Source: Thermodesulfobacteriota bacterium (lineage in GTDB: Bacteria; Desulfobacterota; Syntrophorhabdia; Syntrophorhabdales; JANXAF01). From it: a stretch of 64,000 nt of DNA. A model generated the notes under the pieces. The model did not search any database, had not been told where the DNA came from, and was given only the letters and a program-made list of their open reading frames with translations. The translations under genes and the position numbers were made by a program. The stretch spans positions 62,001 through 126,000 of the forward strand of contig JANXAF010000001.1 in NCBI GenBank assembly GCA_025062045.1, given 5' to 3'. Positions 60,741-64,000 of this stretch are shown piece after piece (position 1 is the stretch's first letter; each line of letters opens with the position of its first letter).

Positions 60741-61312
60741 GATCTAAAGGATTATCCATCGAGATTATATGCGCCGGGATTGGGGGTCGGGGAGTACTTT
60801 TAGCCTCAACTCTCCTTATAGACTCGGCTGTAAGGAAGAACGTCTATGCAATAGGATCGGATGAATACGGGATGAGTCAAAGAGGGGGTTCTGTCATATC
60901 CCAGGTCAAAATAGGTAATGTGAAGAGCCCGATTGTTGGAAAGGGGCGTGCCGACATACTTTTGGGTTTTGAAGAGAGCGAATTTTTGAGGAACGTTTCT
61001 TACTTGAAAAAGAAGGGCATAGGGATAGTAAACACCAATAAATCTGAGATTGATCGGAAAGTAACGGATGCTTTAAAAGAGAGAAGTGTAAGGCTCTACC
61101 TTTTGGATGCGGACGAAATAGCAAGGAGAGAGGGTCTTTTTCTGGCATCAAACATGGCCGTTCTCGGTTTTCTCTCATCTTTGGGAATAGAACCATTAAC
61201 TTACGAAAACCTCAAAGAAGCCATAATTTATAGGCTCCAGGGGAAAATGTTGGAGGGGAACCTTAAAGTATTTGAGAATGGTTACAGAAAAGGATTGGAG
61301 ATTTTAAAATGA
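60737..61312 (+). CDS. iorB: indolepyruvate:ferredoxin oxidoreductase beta subunit
   Basis: The 191-residue gamma-type (POR gamma domain) subunit of IOR. The glycine-rich start IICAGIGGRGVLLASTLL, YGMSQRGGSVISQVKIG and GRADILLGFEESEFLRN are typical of IorB. With IorA it oxidatively decarboxylates aryl pyruvates to aryl-acetyl-CoA with ferredoxin, or runs in reverse. It overlaps both neighbours by ATGA, so three genes are translationally coupled. Confidence 0.93.
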   Translation: MRSKGLSIEIICAGIGGRGVLLASTLLIDSAVRKNVYAIGSDEYGMSQRGGSVISQVKIGNVKSPIVGKGRADILLGFEESEFLRNVSYLKKKGIGIVNTNKSEIDRKVTDALKERSVRLYLLDADEIARREGLFLASNMAVLGFLSSLGIEPLTYENLKEAIIYRLQGKMLEGNLKVFENGYRKGLEILK

Positions 61313-63033
61313 ACGAGTTGATGATAGGCAATTATGCGATTGCGAGGGGATTCGTTGAAGCCGGGCTAGAGATAGCCGCAGCGTATCCGGGAACACCGAG
61401 CTCTGAGATACTGCCAGGAATAGTAGAATTTTCAAAAAGGGAAAATGCAGAAATACATTGTGAATGGTCAGTAAACGAAAGGGTCGCTTATGAAGTTGCA
61501 TACGGTGCGGCGCTTTATGGAAAAAAGGCGGCATGTATGATGAAGCAGGTAGGTTTGAACGTTGCATTCCCAGCCTTTTACAATTTTAAACACCACGAGA
61601 TAAAAGGATCGTTCGTTATTGTCTCCTGCGATGATCCGGGTCCCCAGTCATCCCAAACCGAGCAGGACACAAGGATGCTATGTACTTTCATGGACGTTAC
61701 GTGCTTTGATCCTTCTAGCCCTAAAGAGGCAGCCGATGTGGCGTATTTTGCTCTTCGCCTGTCTTTTGAGACTAAAAGACCGATAGTTATAAGACCAACC
61801 CACAGGGTGAGCCACTCGAGAGAGGCCGTCCCCCTCTATAGACCGGGAAAAAGAAGGGTAAGATTAAAGGAAGGGTTAATCAGCAAAGGAAAGACCGCCA
61901 AATTAGGTATTGTCGCATCTGGTATGTCATTTTCGGTCGCAATTGATGTTCTAACCGAGCTCAACCTCATAAGAATGATTCCAGTCTATAAGGTACTTAG
62001 AGTCCATCCTTTGGACACAAAAGTAAAGGAATTCGCACAAAGCTTACAAAAGGTCTTAATCCTTGAAGAGACTGACGCGGTGATTGAGGCTAAGCTTAAC
62101 GATTCAAAAAGAGTCTACGGAAGGCTAAACGGTTTTTTAAGTGGTGCAGGAGAATTAACCTACGATGTAATAAAAGAGGCTATTACAAGTTTATGCAGGG
62201 ATTCGGGAATTGAAGTACAAAATGAGATCGATTATGCGTTGGAAGATCTAAGTAAAACTATTAACATAGTTCCAAGACCTCCCAAGCTTTGCAGCGGATG
62301 TCCACACAGGGCCTGTTTTTATGCAATGAGGGAGGCTTTTCCGGAAGCCATATTTCCTGGAGACATAGGTTGTTATACACTTGGAATCCCGCTTGGGGCT
62401 GTGGATACGGTTGTGGATATGGGTGGAAGTGTGAGTTTGGCCTCTGGCTTTTACAACGTTTTCTCAAAGGAAAATCGGAATATTCCTATCCTCGCTTCCT
62501 TAGGCGACTCCACATTCTTCCACGCCTGCCTTCCCGCAATATACGATGCCAGAAAAAAGAATAAGAAGTTTATTTTAGTGATTCTCGATAACGGCACAAC
62601 GGCCATGACAGGTATGCAGCCAACACCGCAGACTGGGATCACCGCAAAAGGAGAAAAAAGTAGATCAATAAGTATTGAGGCTACTTTGCGAGCTTTAGGA
62701 ATCGAAAACATACGTATTGTCGACCCGTATGATATTCCTTTTGTAATCAATACCATAAAAGAAGCCCATCACCACCTCCAAAAGGGAGAGGGTCCTTTCG
62801 CGATAATTTCAAGGAGGGAATGTCTCCTCCTTTCAAAGAGAAGATTTGAAGTGAAGATAGACCTTGAAGAAGTCTGCACTGGCTGTAAAAGATGTATAAG
62901 GTACTTCGATTGCCCTTCTTTGGAGTTCGACGAGAAAGAAAAGAAAGTGAAAATAAACCGGGATCTTTGCGTACAGTGCGGAAATTGCTTATATGTCTGT
63001 CCCGCAAAAAGAAAGAGGCTTGATAGCCTTTGA
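61309..63033 (+). CDS. iorA: indolepyruvate:ferredoxin oxidoreductase alpha subunit
   Basis: The 574-residue catalytic subunit. The N-terminal pyrimidine domain includes AAYPGTPSSEILPGI and catalytic Glu in SVNERVAYEV; the TPP domain has CSGCPHRACFYAM (from residue 328) and GDSTFFHA (from residue 399) with ILDNGTTAMTGMQPTPQTG; the C-terminal ferredoxin domain has CTGCKRCIRYFDCPS (from about residue 523) and CVQCGNCLYVCPAK. The first cluster motif has a longer final gap than the usual CxxCxxCxxxC, as common in IorA. It starts by ATGA overlap with iorB. The glycosyltransferase gene overlaps its stop. Confidence 0.96.
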   Translation: MNELMIGNYAIARGFVEAGLEIAAAYPGTPSSEILPGIVEFSKRENAEIHCEWSVNERVAYEVAYGAALYGKKAACMMKQVGLNVAFPAFYNFKHHEIKGSFVIVSCDDPGPQSSQTEQDTRMLCTFMDVTCFDPSSPKEAADVAYFALRLSFETKRPIVIRPTHRVSHSREAVPLYRPGKRRVRLKEGLISKGKTAKLGIVASGMSFSVAIDVLTELNLIRMIPVYKVLRVHPLDTKVKEFAQSLQKVLILEETDAVIEAKLNDSKRVYGRLNGFLSGAGELTYDVIKEAITSLCRDSGIEVQNEIDYALEDLSKTINIVPRPPKLCSGCPHRACFYAMREAFPEAIFPGDIGCYTLGIPLGAVDTVVDMGGSVSLASGFYNVFSKENRNIPILASLGDSTFFHACLPAIYDARKKNKKFILVILDNGTTAMTGMQPTPQTGITAKGEKSRSISIEATLRALGIENIRIVDPYDIPFVINTIKEAHHHLQKGEGPFAIISRRECLLLSKRRFEVKIDLEEVCTGCKRCIRYFDCPSLEFDEKEKKVKINRDLCVQCGNCLYVCPAKRKRLDSL

Positions 63034-64000
63034 ACCCACAAGGAACCATATCGGTTCTTGTAGTCACAAAGGATACGCCAAATCTTCTATCAAGGCTCAT
63101 AACATCGATACTAGAGGACAGAGAGCTCTTTTCTGAAATAAGAGAATTGATCGTTGTGGATAACGGTAGCGATTTAGAAACCGAAGAAATCGTAAAAAGG
63201 TTTAGCATCGGAATAAAATACCTGCGACAAAATAGAAATCTCGGATTCGCCAAGGCTGTAAATTTAGGTGCCTCCATATCTACTGGCAAGTACTTGCTTC
63301 TTCTTAATTCCGACATCCTTTTGCCTAAAGGAGAGATCTTAAAGCTAAAAAAAGTTATGGATTCATATCCGAATATCGCGGTATCCGGTCCGTCCCTTAT
63401 ATATCCTGACGGTTCATTCCAACGCTCTTACTCCCATGTCCCGTCCCTTCTTGTCGAAATAGTTCCTCGTTTCGTCTATGAGGCTCTATTTACAAATAGG
63501 AGTAGAAAACTGATCCATTCTGATCCCTTATTAGGACAGATTTTTGAAGTAGAATCCCTAATAGGTGCCTGCCTTATGATAAGGAGGAGCACATTTGAAA
63601 GACTCGGTGGGTTCGATGAAAGGTTTTTCTTCTTCTTCGAGGAGACCGATTTTTGCTTGCGAGTAAAAAAGATTGAAGGATCTTGTGTTTTTGTCCCTTC
63701 TTGCAAGGTCATTCACGACCAGGGGATGACAGTAAGAAAGGTTTGGGTTTTAGGAAGGCTAGAGTACAATATTTCTCTTCTTAAATTCATCCGGAAACAC
63801 TATCCCGTTTGGTACTCAAATACATTCGTTTTTGTTAGGTTTTTAAAGACTCTACTCGGAACGCTTCTACTTTTGGGTTTTTTTCCAGTTACGTTCCTTT
63901 CAGAAAAAAGAAAAAGGATCCTCAGTTACTACCTTCGTACTCTTTTTTGGTTTTTAAAAGGTCTCCCAGACGACTACGGTTTAAAGAGCTTAATTTTCAA
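63030..64000 (+). CDS. family 2 glycosyltransferase, 3' end outside the window
   Basis: An open frame of at least 323 codons from TTG 63030 (TTGA overlap with the iorA stop; in-frame TAG at 63024-63026). It has the GT-A fold pattern of family 2 transferases: SVLVVTKDTPNLLSRL, LIVVDNGSDLETEE, NRNLGFAKAVNLGAS, LLLNSDI (the DxD-like metal site as NSD), GACLMIRRSTFERLGGFD and FFEETDFCLRVK. Two hydrophobic segments follow near the C-terminus. It resembles rhamnosyltransferase-like cell-surface polysaccharide enzymes. Its link to the upstream operon is probably only transcriptional; it may instead head a surface polysaccharide locus continuing to the right. Confidence 0.9.
   Translation, partial: MNPQGTISVLVVTKDTPNLLSRLITSILEDRELFSEIRELIVVDNGSDLETEEIVKRFSIGIKYLRQNRNLGFAKAVNLGASISTGKYLLLLNSDILLPKGEILKLKKVMDSYPNIAVSGPSLIYPDGSFQRSYSHVPSLLVEIVPRFVYEALFTNRSRKLIHSDPLLGQIFEVESLIGACLMIRRSTFERLGGFDERFFFFFEETDFCLRVKKIEGSCVFVPSCKVIHDQGMTVRKVWVLGRLEYNISLLKFIRKHYPVWYSNTFVFVRFLKTLLGTLLLLGFFPVTFLSEKRKRILSYYLRTLFWFLKGLPDDYGLKSLIF

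Noticed and set aside
1-64000. tRNA/rRNA genes, CRISPR arrays, IS elements, att sites or phage genes
   Set aside because: None were recognised on reading both strands; a covariance-model and repeat search would be needed to exclude small ones.

Overview
The window reads as chromosomal DNA of a strictly anaerobic bacterium of deltaproteobacterial (Desulfobacterota-like) type, GC roughly low-to-mid 40s by eye. The evidence is gene content: an NrpR-type nitrogen regulator next to a glutamate-synthase-like protein, TAXI-TRAP transport, a tungsten aldehyde:ferredoxin oxidoreductase, indolepyruvate:ferredoxin oxidoreductase, CCG-domain iron-sulfur proteins and a PurL without glutaminase domain. No phylogeny could be run. 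No rRNA, tRNA, CRISPR array, IS element or phage gene was seen. Genes are densely packed, with many ATGA-type overlaps.

Layout. 1-5.6 kb: dnaK start (cut by the edge), EamA permease, MFS permease, complete ECF transporter (S-T-A-A'). 5.6-14.7 kb: gpsA, gyrA, small lipoprotein, truA, DUF362 ferredoxin, acyl-CoA dehydrogenase, CCA-adding enzyme, PhoU-like protein, EF-Tu-domain-like protein. 14.7-17.7 kb: divergent nrpR and glutamate-synthase-like gene sharing a control region with TTGGCA/TGCCAA dyads. 17.7-32.4 kb: carAB-mnmG, TAXI-TRAP transporter, recD2-rlmN, and opposite them an RfaH/NusG paralogue followed by hflX, which seems to start at a non-AUG codon. 32.4-40 kb: TIM-barrel protein, purL, MBL hydrolase, purF, lytic transglycosylase. 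40-56.7 kb: redox-rich accessory catabolic region: two FAD oxidases around an Fe-S subunit; an IclR/PaaK-like ligase operon; divergent from it LutB-like, LutA-like, zinc-ribbon, AOR, ferredoxin and MoaD genes; and convergent to that a molybdenum hydroxylase operon. 56.8-64 kb: operon trpB2, aminotransferase, degenerate IorA-like protein, iorB, iorA, glycosyltransferase.

The most striking element is the untranslated leader of the last operon. It encodes a 20-residue peptide with Trp at positions 11, 13 and 14, followed by overlapping hairpins ending in a Rho-independent terminator. This is the architecture of a ribosome-mediated tryptophan attenuator, but it precedes an orphan TrpB2 and an indolepyruvate oxidoreductase rather than a trpEDCBA operon. 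Control by Trp starvation suggests that the aminotransferase and IOR work in the tryptophan-forming direction: indole plus serine through TrpB2, and possibly reductive carboxylation of indoleacetyl-CoA through IOR followed by transamination.

A second pattern is that several operon-head genes have near-consensus promoters so close to the start codon that the mRNA would be leaderless or have a leader under about 15 nt with no Shine-Dalgarno (eamA, recD2, the nusG paralogue, purF, iclR, the lutB-like gene, the Trp leader peptide). Internal genes usually have strong SD sequences.
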